Shown piece by piece: positions 1-13,100 of a stretch of 64,000 nt of DNA. The notes below the pieces were generated by a model, which did no database searches, was not told where the DNA came from, and saw nothing but the letters and a program-made list of their open reading frames with translations. A program made the translations under genes and the position numbers. The DNA comes from Panagrolaimus kolymaensis (Eukaryota; Nematoda; Chromadorea; Rhabditida; Panagrolaimidae). Numbering within the stretch: the first letter of the stretch is position 1; every line of letters starts with the position of its first letter. The stretch is taken from positions 5,766,001 to 5,830,000 of the forward strand of contig JAJQJQ010000002.1 of assembly GCA_028622995.1 (NCBI GenBank). Reading direction: 5' to 3'.

Positions 1-3000
1 GTGAAACCGTTAACCCCGAAGTGGATGATCTTCCAGCGGTTACACAATTTCTTGGAATTCCATATGGAGTAGCTCCAACGGGTCAATATCGATTTAATAT
101 GGCTATATCAGCTGCAAAATGGACTCATCAACCGAAAGATGCTTTCACACTTTCAAATGTTTGTATACAATCAGGGTTGCCTAAATTAGCTGAAACTGAG
201 TATGTTTTAGCACTTTTAAAATTAAATACATAAATTGAATTTGTTTTATTTTTTTAGTGCTTTAAAATCCATGTCTGCTCAACGTTTTGATCACATACAT
301 CGAATTTTGCCATTTTTAAAACCCCAATCTGAAGATTGTCTTTATATGAATTTATTTGTTCCTGAACGATTAGGTAATCATCCTATTTTAGCATACCATT
401 ATTAATCTCCCCAATTTTCAAGAAAGGCATAAAACCCCATATAGTCAACAACTCTCTGTACTGGTATTAATTCATGGTGATGAATATGGTTGGGGCTCAG
501 GAAATGCATTTAATGCATCAATATTATCTGCATATGGTCAAATAATTGTTGTAACGCTTAATTATCGTTTGGGCGTTTACGGGTTTATGGGAAGATGTGA
601 ACAAAATTCATGTAATGGTAATTCAGGCTTATCTGATATTGTGGCTGCTCTTAAAATGTTATCAAATATTTTACCTTCATTTGGTGGTGATCCAACTTCC
701 ATAACTTTAATGGGTTGGGGATCGGGAGCATCATTGGTTTCATTGTTGATGGCTTCGCCAATTACTCAACCCAAAAATAGATTATTTCGAAGAGCGATTT
801 TACTTGATGGAACCGCATTGGCGCCATGGGCAATCTCAATGCATCCACAACAATATTTTATGAAAGTTGCTGAAGCACTCGATGTAAGTTTCTTATCCCA
901 CAAAAATTATGATACAAAAAAGTTTTTAAATTCATATGCCTTTTTTGCAACCGAAAATGCTTTGCTTTTTGTAATACATAACAAAAAAATTTGGATGTTT
1001 TTTTCACTCAAAAACAAAAACATCAAAAAAGCAACATAAAAAAATATGTCTGTCAGAAAATAATAAAAGCAGCGAGCGAAAAAAAAATTAATTAACCAAA
1101 TGGCATCCCAAAGTTGACGCCATTTCATATTCTTCTTTGTTAGAAAGTATATGTTAATTCTTGAAGCCGAGAACAAACCTTATTTTTTAGTGTTATTCTG
1201 CTGGAAAGGGAACATCAGAAGAAAAAGCTCGCAATGATGTTTTTAATAAAGATATTGCAAATATAATTCGATGTGTTCAAGATCATTCAGAAAAGAATGT
1301 AACTCAAGCAGCTAAAAAGCTTCATGCTCCAACATTTTTAAGTGCATTTGCTCCAATCATCGATGGTCAAATTGTTCCTAATCATCCAAGATTTTCATTT
1401 GCACCAAAATTTGGTGCACTTTTTCGTGATGTTGACCTTCTTATTGGAACGGTGAATTATCCCGCACATTATCTATTACCAAATGCTGATCTTGAACATG
1501 GAGTTGATAAAGAAAAACGGGATAAAGTTGTGAGAACTTTGGTTAGAAATTTATTTGATTTTCATAGAAAAGAAATTTTTGATGCCATTGTTTCTGAATA
1601 CAATGATTGGGATAATCCAAAGCATCATCCAAAAACAGTTAGAAATGGTTTACTTTCTGTACTTGGAGATGTGTTGTACACAAGTCCTATGATAGAAACA
1701 GCGAGGATGCATTCCACTGATGAAGTTCCAAGAGTTTCCAATACATTCTTGTAAGTTTTATCAAAACGATGGTGGCCATTAAAGGATGTCTTTTAGCTTT
1801 GTATTTGGTCATGAAACTCGAGCTTGGACTAAAGAACAACCATCAAGTGGAATTCGAGGCTCCTTGACTGAAGACCATCTTCCTTACATCATGGGATTTC
1901 CTTTATCTGGTCGATTAAAAGAAGATCAACTTTATTTGGGTTTTACAAATGATGATAAAAATATTGCTCGTGTAATGATGCATTATATTTCTAATTTTGT
2001 TAAATCTGGGTTGGTTAACTTAAACATATTTTTTTATCTCGCAATAATATTTTAATAATTGTAGAGATCCATCAAAACCTTTACAACTATCAACTCAAAC
2101 TACGATTGAAGATAGATTTCATTCAACTCCATGGCCACAATTTAATCAAGCTAGTCGAGAAGCTTATCTTGAAATTACTGATAGACCGAGAGTGAAAAAT
2201 TATTATCGAAATTCATTTGTTGGATTTTGGAGTAGTTTCATTCCTCAATTAAATAAAGGCTCAAAAGATAGTTCGGTGGCGGAAGAACACAATTTTTTAC
2301 CAGATTATTTTAATCGTCAATCATTTTTTGGTTATGTTCGTCCATATTCGGCATTGCACAATGATCCATTTCCACCACCACCAATGCCACCAACTCCAAT
2401 TCCAAAGGATGTCAAAAAACCAACAACGAGTAAGCTTCAACGAGCCTAAAAGCATCTTTTTAATAATTAAATTTCAGCTGCTTCTCCAAAATCCACATCC
2501 AAGCCTGCAGCGGATTCAAAAGAATTAGAAGAATTAAAAGCAAAATATTCTAAAGCTCAAAGTGAAAGCTATAGTAATCTTCTAGTAATTGTTGTTGTTA
2601 TTGGTATTGCAATGTTGGTTTTAAATATATTAGTTTCTGCTGCATTTGTTAGAATTGTAAGTCTTTCTCCATTCTTTTATTATTATTATCGAAGTTAAAA
2701 TAGAAATAATTTTAAGTGTAAAAAAGGTAGAGGAGAAAAGAAAACTCCCAAATATCAATCATATGCTGCCACAGGTCATTTACCTTCTGCTGATCTCAAT
2801 TACATTCCAAATTCACCTTTAAGTCAACAAGTTAGTTTTTTTTACGATACCTCATTGTAATAAATTTTCGTAACAATAATTTTTTGAAGTGTTTCTATTT
2901 ATTTTTTACGTTTAATTAATTTTTTTATTTTGAGTTGAAACATGTGTGTGAGAGTTTGTTTTAGCTTTTGCCTCCACCGCCACCTCCTCCACCATTTGGA

Positions 3001-3582
3001 AGTAACTCAATAACCCTTGATCGACAAGCAATGATGTCAACATCAATGATTTCACAGAGAACATCCTTGGGTGGAATAAATCCTTCAACAAAGTCTTTCG
3101 GGACTTATGAACCTTCTGGAGGAGGAGGAGCAGTTGTTACAACTCGGGCAACTTCTTTACCACATCATATACTTTCAACTTCACTTAATAATGGCTCAAT
3201 ATCCCTTGATCATCATCATCATCCACATCCACACCAAACATTTCCAAGAAAATCCATACAAGAACAGGTAAAAATAATTAAAAAGTTTGAAGTGCAGTGA
3301 TGTCTTGTTTCTTTCTATTTCTTTTTAAACATAATATAAACAAACAATATTCTAAAGAAAATCAATTGTTTTCAGGAACCATTATTAACGAATTCAAAAT
3401 CTTCAACTCCAGCAATGATGCGTCCACCAGGAGTTTCTCCAACTTGTCCCAGGCATGGAAGAGCTGCTCAAGCTCAAATGATGATTGCCCAACAACATCA
3501 ACAAAGTCGAGCTAATTCCATTGGTTCTGCTCTAACTCTTGGAACTAATATGGGACCAACACTTGAAGAAGTTCAAGTCTAA
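1..3582 (+). CDS. nlg-1: Neuroligin, 3' part (synaptic adhesion protein), 5' end outside window
   Basis: Ten exons can be joined in frame: 1-199, 258-373, 423-883, 1191-1750, 1797-2009, 2065-2429, 2478-2656, 2717-2830, 2965-3267 and 3376-3582. The product is a carboxylesterase-fold ectodomain (FLGIPYG, SEDCLYMN, LNYRLGVYGF), one membrane helix (LLVIVVVIGIAMLVLNILV) and a cytoplasmic tail with a polyproline run. The nucleophile elbow reads GWGSGAS, with Gly where active esterases have Ser. Neuroligins share this loss; they act as postsynaptic ligands of neurexin rather than as enzymes. The last residues, EEVQV, form a plausible PDZ-binding end, with a hydrophobic residue at -2 rather than Ser/Thr. 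The first exons, including any signal peptide, lie before the window. The family call is strong; some exon edges (donor GTTGGT at 2010) are less certain. Confidence 0.9.
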
Positions 3583-4908
3583 ATAAATGTCTTTCATTTT
3601 TCATTTTGTTTACATATTTTCCTTTTGCCATTAGGGATTTGTTGTTTTTTTTTTAATTTCAAGATTTTCTTTTTGACTAATTTAAAAATAATAATGTTTA
3701 AAAAAAATGAAGCTTACAATGCTTTACATTTACAGAAAAGGAAAAAATAAACAAAACACAATTATTAAAAGTTGCCGAGATTCTTAGCATTTACAAATCG
3801 CATTTTTATAGTTGGTTGTTTCTTATCAAACATTTTTATTTTTAAAAAAATCAGCTAGGAGCCGAGCCATCTTTATTTTTCGATTGTTTGTTGCTCAAAA
3901 AATAAATATTCAAACACTTTTTTGCTGCATGGCAAAATTTAAAAAGTAAATGTGCTTATTTTCAAGAAGCTTTTATTGAAAAAGCAAAGGCCAACATTTT
4001 ATTGTTTCGCTATGACTTTTGGTGTTGGTAAAAATACGCCACCGTTTAGGTAATAATTTCACGTAATTTTAAAACATTGGAAAATAAAAATAAAGCCTTT
4101 TATGTAGTATGTAAGATCTTCCTTGACCTTTTCATTTGCTCTTCATTTTTTTATTGTAACAAAAGCAATCGCATTTTCGACCCTTCGAAAAGCTAATAAA
4201 CAACCAACCAAACAGCCAAAATGTCTTCTTTTTTATTTATATTTATAAAAGGTTGCGCGGCCTTCCTTCATACAATAATTTTTTCTCCTCTTCATACACA
4301 CTTTTTGGTTCATCGGTCATCAACCTTTTTTTTTTATATTTGGTCAACTCACGAACGGAAGAAAAGTAAATAACTGGCAGCTTGCGACCGCATGTACGCA
4401 CATACATACACATATTTATTCTTTGCATTGGAAGCAAAAGCCTTTTCGATGTCCTTCCTTCTCCGTCTTCATTCGTTCATTTCTTCTCAACCCAAAAATT
4501 GTATCGATCCATTTTTTTCTTTCTCCTTTCTTTCATTTCCATTACTAACTTTGTTATTGGTTTTGAAGAAATACGCGTGTGTTTTTTTGCTCTATTTTTT
4601 TAAATACTGTTCGCGGTTTTTTTTTGTGTCTTCATCAACGTCCATTCCAATTCGTTCTCCCTTTTTCGTTTGCTTTACCTTTTTTTATCGTTACGAATTT
4701 GGTCAGGATGAGTTAGTGTTAAGAATTTATGTTTTTTATGTTTATCTTTAATAAGAATATTGGTTTATGATAAGATACAAAAATTGGATTAGTTTTGATT
4801 GCTTAATTTTTGGTTTGTTTTAGATAAAAAAAAACTAGCTTCTCTCTAGCGAAAGTTCTTAAGACTGATAATTAGATTCAATTTCAACTAAGATTCATAG
4901 AAGCAAAG
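3583..4908. other. Spacer between nlg-1 and hrp-1
   Basis: About 1.3 kb of AT-rich sequence. It holds the nlg-1 3' UTR with an AATAAA at 3746-3751, T-rich tracts, and a probable splice or trans-splice acceptor (TTTGTTTTAG) near 4823 ahead of hrp-1. The open frames here are T-rich and look like chance. No gene seen. Confidence 0.6.
3746..3751 (+). terminator. Candidate polyadenylation signal of nlg-1
   Basis: AATAAA lies 164 bases after the nlg-1 stop codon. An earlier AAATAAA overlaps the stop itself (3580-3586), but is too close to be the usual signal. Confidence 0.4.
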
Positions 4909-6289
<1,381 letters not shown>

Positions 6290-7461
6290 TTTTTTGAATC
6301 TCATATTGTTTGTTCTTTGTTTACGTTGTTTTTATCATTTTTATTGTATCCTCTTTTTGAAATTGTAATTATTTGGAAATACATTTTATTCCAATAAACT
6401 TTCGTTCATTTTATCACTACTGTTGAATTAACACAAACACTGTTTTTTTTATCACATTGCCAACCAATTTAATCTGAACTAAAAGCTCCGCTGGCCGATG
6501 ATGTTACTCGTTCTTAAACAAAATACAAAATTTAAACTCATCATAATGCATGCATTTGTTGTAAAAATTATTTTGAAAAAAATGTATTGATTTTTAAAAC
6601 TGAAAGCTTTTCCCGAGTAATTGTCATCTTTGATTTAATCACTTATTTCTAAAAAATGAAATCCAAAAAATATCGAGGCCTTAGAGACTCTTTTTTTTTG
6701 GTAAAAATTTTAAGCAAATAACTGGATAATATCTCACTTTATTAGTTTCTTGATTCTTTGATAAGAAGCTAATAACTATCACAATGATTTTGTTTTTTGC
6801 ACTTTGACAAAAAAAGTTAAAGCTCTAACATTCTTTTTTGCTACTTTCAAATTAAAAAATGAACCATATAATAAGTTTAAACTCGCTAGTAAGCTATTAA
6901 CAAAAGCTTAAAGTTACGACTTCAATGAAGTATGAAAATGTTAATTAGAGTAAGTTGCTCATTAATCTTAGTATTTATTAACTTTTGATGCATTCTAATT
7001 AAAAATAATCACTTCTCAACGCTTTCCATGTCAAAACACCATCTGCGAGCAAGCTTGCAAACTTTGTCTAAAGCTTTTTGCTTACCATTCTTCTCTTTTA
7101 TTGACTTTTGGGCATTCAAATTATCATGCATCAATTCTCTGCTTTTTGAGAATGATCATTTTGATTTTCCTTAGATTTTTGTTAAATTTTTTTCATTTTT
7201 TCCCATGATCAATTTCCAGGTGATTAACGAACGAACGCACAATGAAGGAGAATTATATGCAGTGATGATTGAAAAGACTGTACATTTATTATTATTACAA
7301 CATGTGCAGAAAAAAATAGATAAAAGGAAGGAATTAAATATCTTTACAAACTAATACAAAGTAACATCGTTGCAAAAAAAGAATGACCTGTATTGTGAAA
7401 TTTAGGATGAGACAATATAATATACTAGCATCTTTGTATAAATTTTTGATAAATTCTTGTA
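6290..7461. other. Spacer between convergent hrp-1 and sphingomyelin synthase
   Basis: About 1.2 kb, AT-rich, holding both 3' flanks. No open frame with family features and no repeat was recognised. Confidence 0.6.
6393..6398 (+). terminator. Candidate polyadenylation signal of hrp-1
   Basis: AATAAA about 104 bases after the hrp-1 stop, in a T-rich 3' flank. Confidence 0.55.
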
Positions 7462-8769
7462 TTATTGTAGTTTTTTGTTAATCTTTGCAACGGCTTTTCT
7501 TAACCATAAAGGACCAAAAGGCACGTTCCATTCATTTCGTAGAGGACCATCGGGTACATCAGCTTCAAACCAGTAGCATAACCAAAACCACCATACTCTT
7601 GAAAGTGGAGCTTGAGCTCTTTGTTCTCTTGGTAATTCAAACATTTGATGATATCCCCAAAATACATGAGTTGTTAACCAATAGGCAATTAGAACTAAAA
7701 AAATTAACATGTTATTTGATGCGCAAAATAAGAATTTATACCATCCATCGTGTAATGACCTCCACTCACTACCAAAGCAGCGATACCACAGAAAGTTATT
7801 GGTGCAGCAATATACCTGAAAGTAAAAACAAGGTAAAACATGAATTCAGTACACAAAACAGTATTACCTTAGCCATACAAGACCTCGAGGAGTATATTGT
7901 AATTGAGCGAAATACATAAGAGTTAATACAATTGTATGACCAGAAAACATTAAATCACCGCATAGAATTTTTTCTTGTCCGGAATTGAGACCTAAGGTAA
8001 CAACATATGTGACAAAACGATGTATTATTTCAGTTGTGTACATAGCAGTTCGATTAATTTGTGGCAAGCAAATTTCATCACGATCATGGAATGAAGGAGG
8101 TAAGAAAGTAACTCCAAGTACAACAGCTCTTAAACCATATAAAATAGCACCAAGAAGAAGCACTCGTCGTAAAACAGCTATTCTTTCACGATGTAATAGA
8201 ATCACAGTAAAACCAACAACGGCACTAAAATGGAGAGATTGTAATATTTAAGATGTTCAAAGAGATAAAATCTTACTTGATTGTGGAAAAGACATCACCA
8301 ACGGCCCATGCCCATTTCTGTTGAGGAATGATCATAAATACGAGGTCAGGTAAAGGTTGTCTTGGTACAATATCATGAATTACTGTTAATAAAAAGAAGT
8401 TTAAAAAAGCTGAGATCCATAGACAAAAAAATGCAACTGCTAATTTAAGTAGTTCTGTACGAAATCGCTAAAAAAATAAACATTTAGTATTTTATAAAAC
8501 AAAACTTTAACTCTTACTTCTGGTGGTATCACTGATCTTAAATGTAAATCATAATTTTCAGAGAAATGTGAAGTTGATTGGTTCATTATTACACCATTGA
8601 ATTGTAAAACACATGAATGTGTTCCTCCACTTAAATTATTTGCCCCAACAGCATCATTTGGTGGTGATTCAAGACGTACAGATGATTCTGATGCATCGAA
8701 TGATGCAGCTACTTCTCCTTGTCGTAATGGCATATGTGAATCACTTTGATTTCGTAAATGTCCACCCAT
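7462..8769 (-). CDS. Sphingomyelin synthase family (SMS), multi-pass membrane enzyme
   Basis: Coding exons on minus: 8769-8518, 8467-8277, about 8248-7868, 7814-7742 and 7694-7462. The enzyme transfers phosphocholine (or a related head group) from a glycerophospholipid to ceramide in Golgi or plasma membrane. The family motifs are intact: LPDLVF after TM1, CGDLMFSGHT in motif D3, and HYTMD-VLIAYWLTT in motif D4, split by a short intron after the Asp. These give the His, His and Asp of the catalytic triad. About six hydrophobic helices are visible. The first in-frame ATG (MGGHLRNQSD) is preceded by a 5' UTR exon ending at 8887. No SAM domain is seen at the N terminus, unlike vertebrate SMS1. 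Head-group specificity (sphingomyelin or ceramide phosphoethanolamine) cannot be told from sequence. Confidence 0.88.
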
Positions 8770-10182
8770 ACTCAATGGTACAGGTTCGATTCGTCGTGGA
8801 TAAGGCGCCGTGTTTGAGATCTAAAAAATTGAGGTAAATCAAAAGTCAAATAAAATATGTTATCAAAATAGAGAAAAGGAACATACCAAAATTTGATGTT
8901 AGTTTGCCCGTGTTGGCAATAAATAGAAGCTGAAGTTTGTCAGCTTTTCAGTCAGTCAAGTTGAGAGAGAAGTTAAAACTTCAGAGATTCATACCCTAAA
9001 AAATATATAAATAATCACGATTTTTTAAAGTTCATTTATGAAAGATTCCAAAGGACGCGAAAAAAAAAAAATGGAAACAAAAAATGTTTTGTGTTGATAG
9101 TAAAAAAGTGAAAGGGACAAAAAAAAATGATAAAAGGTGTCCGAAAAAGGTTTACCAGCAACAATAATTTTGTTAACGAAAAAAAAATGACTCCACAAAA
9201 ATGTTGTTTGATCATAAATTAAATTTATATTTTGTAACAAACGTTTTATTTGAAAGATAGTTCGAAATGAATCAATCTCAAATCCGTTTTTAAAATAATT
9301 TCAAAAAAAGAATTTCTTCAAAAAGTACAAAAAATGGAGTAAAACAGGAAGGAAGGAAAAAGGAGAAGAAGAAGAAATGTAAGCTGAAGAGAAAAGAGAT
9401 TTATCTTCTTTTTTTGCTGCTGCGCAATTTGCTGGCAAAATGCCATATACGGCGCTAGCTGCCTTTATAGAGCCTTAAAGTTTCATTCATTGAATATCTT
9501 CGTTCGCGAAGAAAAAAAAACTACGTTTTGGTTTTTTTCCTTTTTTCTTCTCATTCATTACTCAATCAATACCCATAGTTGTTATTGTTGCGGATGAGCT
9601 CCTTTTTGCACACGAGAAGAAGAAAAAATTGGGAGAAAGTATGGGTACGTAAAAAATAAAGAAAGACAAAAAAAAGTAGGTATTTTTGGGTAAAAAATAA
9701 GAGACATATTTGATCAAAAAAAATATTCACGTCTTCTTGAAGAAGGTTGTTTTTTCCCGAGAAAAAGAAATGACTCAATTTGTATGTTGATTAAAAAAAG
9801 AAGTAAGAAAAACAACAACATGGTAAAAAAATTTATTTGATACGTAAAAGGCGGAAATGAGAATTTGATGAAGGCAAATAAGTTTATCAGATCCGATATG
9901 TATGTGAGATAGACTTCCGCCAAAAAAAAATTCGTCAACAGTTTTTTCATTTGTCGTCGTGGAATAAGAATAATAAATTTTATTATTAAAAAATCATTTA
10001 TTAATGTAATTAAAAATGGCATAAACTCTTCTTTAGAACATCGTTTACTACTAATATGTACAAAAATAAACAAACATAAAAATGCATGAAATACTAAACC
10101 GAGATAGATTTTGCGTTGTTTTTTCTTCACTTTATTGAAATGAAAATATATGGGGTATCTATTTTCATTTTTATTTCAAAGT
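8770..10182. other. 5' UTR exon of the SMS gene and spacer
   Basis: Minus-strand 8820-8770 is 5' leader joined to an upstream leader exon whose donor (GTATGT) lies at 8886. The rest is AT-rich, with poly-A/T runs and no supported gene. A 138-codon open frame at 9714-10130 is Phe/Leu/Ile/Lys-rich and looks like chance. Confidence 0.5.
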
Positions 10183-13100
10183 TCACAACAGCGATGGTGC
10201 AGTCTGAAAAATGATCATTTTATAATACTTTTTTTAATCGATTTCCATCAATGACGCATTTCCCTCCAAAAAAAAGTTGGATGGAAATCCAAAGTTTTCA
10301 AACTACTGTTTTTTTCTTCTCTCCTCTAAATATGTGACATTTTTAATTTTTTAAATTCCATTTTTTTGGTGAAGAAAAAAAACATCAACAACCATAGAAT
10401 TGATGATTCAATGTTTGATATTAGTTAGTTTACAGCAGCATTAACAAAAACGATCATGAAATGTTATGAAATAAAGGAAAGCTTTACTTTGATGCAAATA
10501 AGAAGCAATATTTTTGTTTTATGCTTACTTTCATTATTGAATGACTTTTTTCAAAGGATTTTTAATATTTTTATAAAAGCTTACTTGATACGGTATCACC
10601 ATTTTACATAACATTTCTTTTTCTAATGTCATTTGATAACCACCTTCACTTGAATGAATTAAAGGTCTAAAATCTCCAAAACCTGCTCCACCTCGTTTTT
10701 CAAGAAATGTTGAATCAAATAAAATTGGAACTATTCCGTCTGAAGCTTTTTCATGTTTGAGTTCCACGCCATCGACAAGTTGAACGACGCCTCGTCTTCG
10801 ATCCATCACATTTGTTCCGGCTGTTTCCGATGAAGGTGCAAATTGCTTTGATATGAATGTTTTTGATTGAGGATCTGATTCAGGAACAGGAGTTTTTTGA
10901 GATCGATTAGAACTGAATGGAGTCATTCCAGATTGATCATAAATACATCCTCGATTTGCCAATGGGATTATACCTTCACAAAGGATGCGTTTGGGTTCAG
11001 ATTCGAATGTATGATTATCAACAACTTTTCCAACATTTTTTCGATATGCTCCAAATGAACCAAATCCTTTTTGAGTTGCATTTGTTTTTGCTCCATCTTC
11101 CCATAATGGAAGAGTGGATTCAGATTTGAGATTGCCCTGAATTTTTTTATAATTACAGAAGTGAAGATAAATTTAATTTTTTTACTTCTTTAATTTCAAC
11201 TTCCACTCTTGAATTGGGATCTCGTTTATGACCAAAAGCTCCCATACCAGCTTGAGTTTCCTTTGCTGCAGATTGTTCCCATGGAATAATGAAAGGAATG
11301 TTTACATCGCTGTAATATTTTATAAATGTATGTATTACTATATATTGTCAGTGTGCAATTATAACAGAAATTTTGCAGATAATCTTTGATGTTAAAGAAC
11401 TTACTAATGGCCTGGTTTTTTAGCATATTGTTTTCTTGGATCAATCCTATTTTCCTTATTAATTTCAAATAAGGATTTTTCTTTAGGTGGTTCAGGGATA
11501 ATTTCAGGTGGAGGTCTCGGTGGAGGAATCCATTTTGGTCGAGGTGGTGGAACCCATTCTTTCTTTTCTTTTGGTTTTTTCTCCTTCTTTTCCTTCTTTG
11601 GTTTTTTGACTCTACGAACCTAAAATTTAAATGTATGAAAGTTACTGTATAACTTTTTAAAAACTTGATTTACCAATTTTTTTTTTGGCTTTTTCTTTTT
11701 TGGTTCATCATCTTCTTCCTCTTCTTCGCCTTCGATGTCTTCTTCATCATCGACTTCATCAATATCCTCATCATTATCCTCTGCAGGTCGCTTCTTCTTT
11801 TTAGGTTTAACAGTGAAATCAGCATCAACATCTGCATCCCCTTCATCTTCAATTGGCTTCAATTTAGACGATTTTTTCTTTGGCTTTTTCTCAACTTCTT
11901 CGGATTCTTGTTCAGGTTCCTCATCTTTAGGCAATTTTGATTTTGGTTTCACCGCTGCTTTTGGTTTTTCTTTGACTTCTTTGTCATCTTTGGATTTATC
12001 AACAGGCTTTTTAGCTGCTGCAGTTGCAGATGGAGGCTTCTTATCTTTGTCATCAGGTTTTTTATCTTTATCCGATGGCTTCTTTGCAACAACATCTTTG
12101 GATGGCTCTTTTTTATCCTTCGCCTTATCCTTGTCTTCTGGTTTCTTATCAGTTGAAGAGGGTTTCGCTTTTTCTTTCGGTTTATCCTTCTCCGATGGCT
12201 TCTTATCACCTTCTTTGACAGGCTTCTTTTCCTTTTCATCTGATTTTTTGGCGACTGATTTTGATCTTGGTTTATCTTCCTGCTTTTTATCTTTATCTTT
12301 TTCATCGGGTTTCTTGGGTGTCGCGGATGTCGATCGTTTTTTATCTTCGGGTTTATCCTTGCTTGAAGTTGGTTTCTTCTCCACTTCTTTTGGCTTCTTT
12401 TCTGGATCTTTAGAAGACGATGATGATGGCTTATTTTCTTTTTCTTCTGGCTTTTTGGTTGATGGGACTTTTGCTGTTGGCTTTTTATCCTTTTCTTTAT
12501 CACTAGGTTTTTTACCATCATCCTTGGGCGCTAATTTAATATCATGTTTGGGTTTTGGTTTTGTGAGATCCACTATGAAATCTGTATCCAATTCATCATC
12601 CTCAATTTCCGGATCTTCAAGCTCTTCTTCATATGGATCTGGTTTCTTAGATACTTTTTCTTTTGGTTTTTCCGCCACTGCCGGTTTTTTCTTTTCATCT
12701 GGCTTATCTTTGCTCGATGAAGGCTTTTTCTCAGCTTCCTTTGGCTTTTTATCTTTATCTTCAGGCTGTTTGGAAGCATCTTTGGGTGCATATTTGATAT
12801 CATGTTTTGGTATTTTATTGAGTTCATCAACAAGTTCAGGATCAAATTCTTCATCGCCTGGCTTTTTAACAGATGGCTTTTTAGAAGTTGATGGCGTCTC
12901 TTCCTTTGGTTTTTCTTTGTCAGAAGGCTTTTTGCTAGGTTCTTTAGATGAAGAAGGCTTCTTTTCTTCTGGCTTTTTAACAGATGAAGCTGGCTTTTCT
13001 TTTTCATCAGGTTTTTTTGCAACTGATTTTGATCTTGGCTTGTCTTCCGGCTTTTTATCTTTTTCTTTTTCATCTGATTTCTTGGGAACAGCCGAAGTCG

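Noticed and set aside
4392..4751. A 119-codon plus-strand frame before hrp-1
   Set aside because: Phe/Ser/Leu-rich noise from T-rich sequence in the hrp-1 upstream region.
9714..10130. A 138-codon hydrophobic minus-strand frame
   Set aside because: Phe/Leu/Ile/Lys composition follows from T-rich DNA; no start context, no family resemblance.
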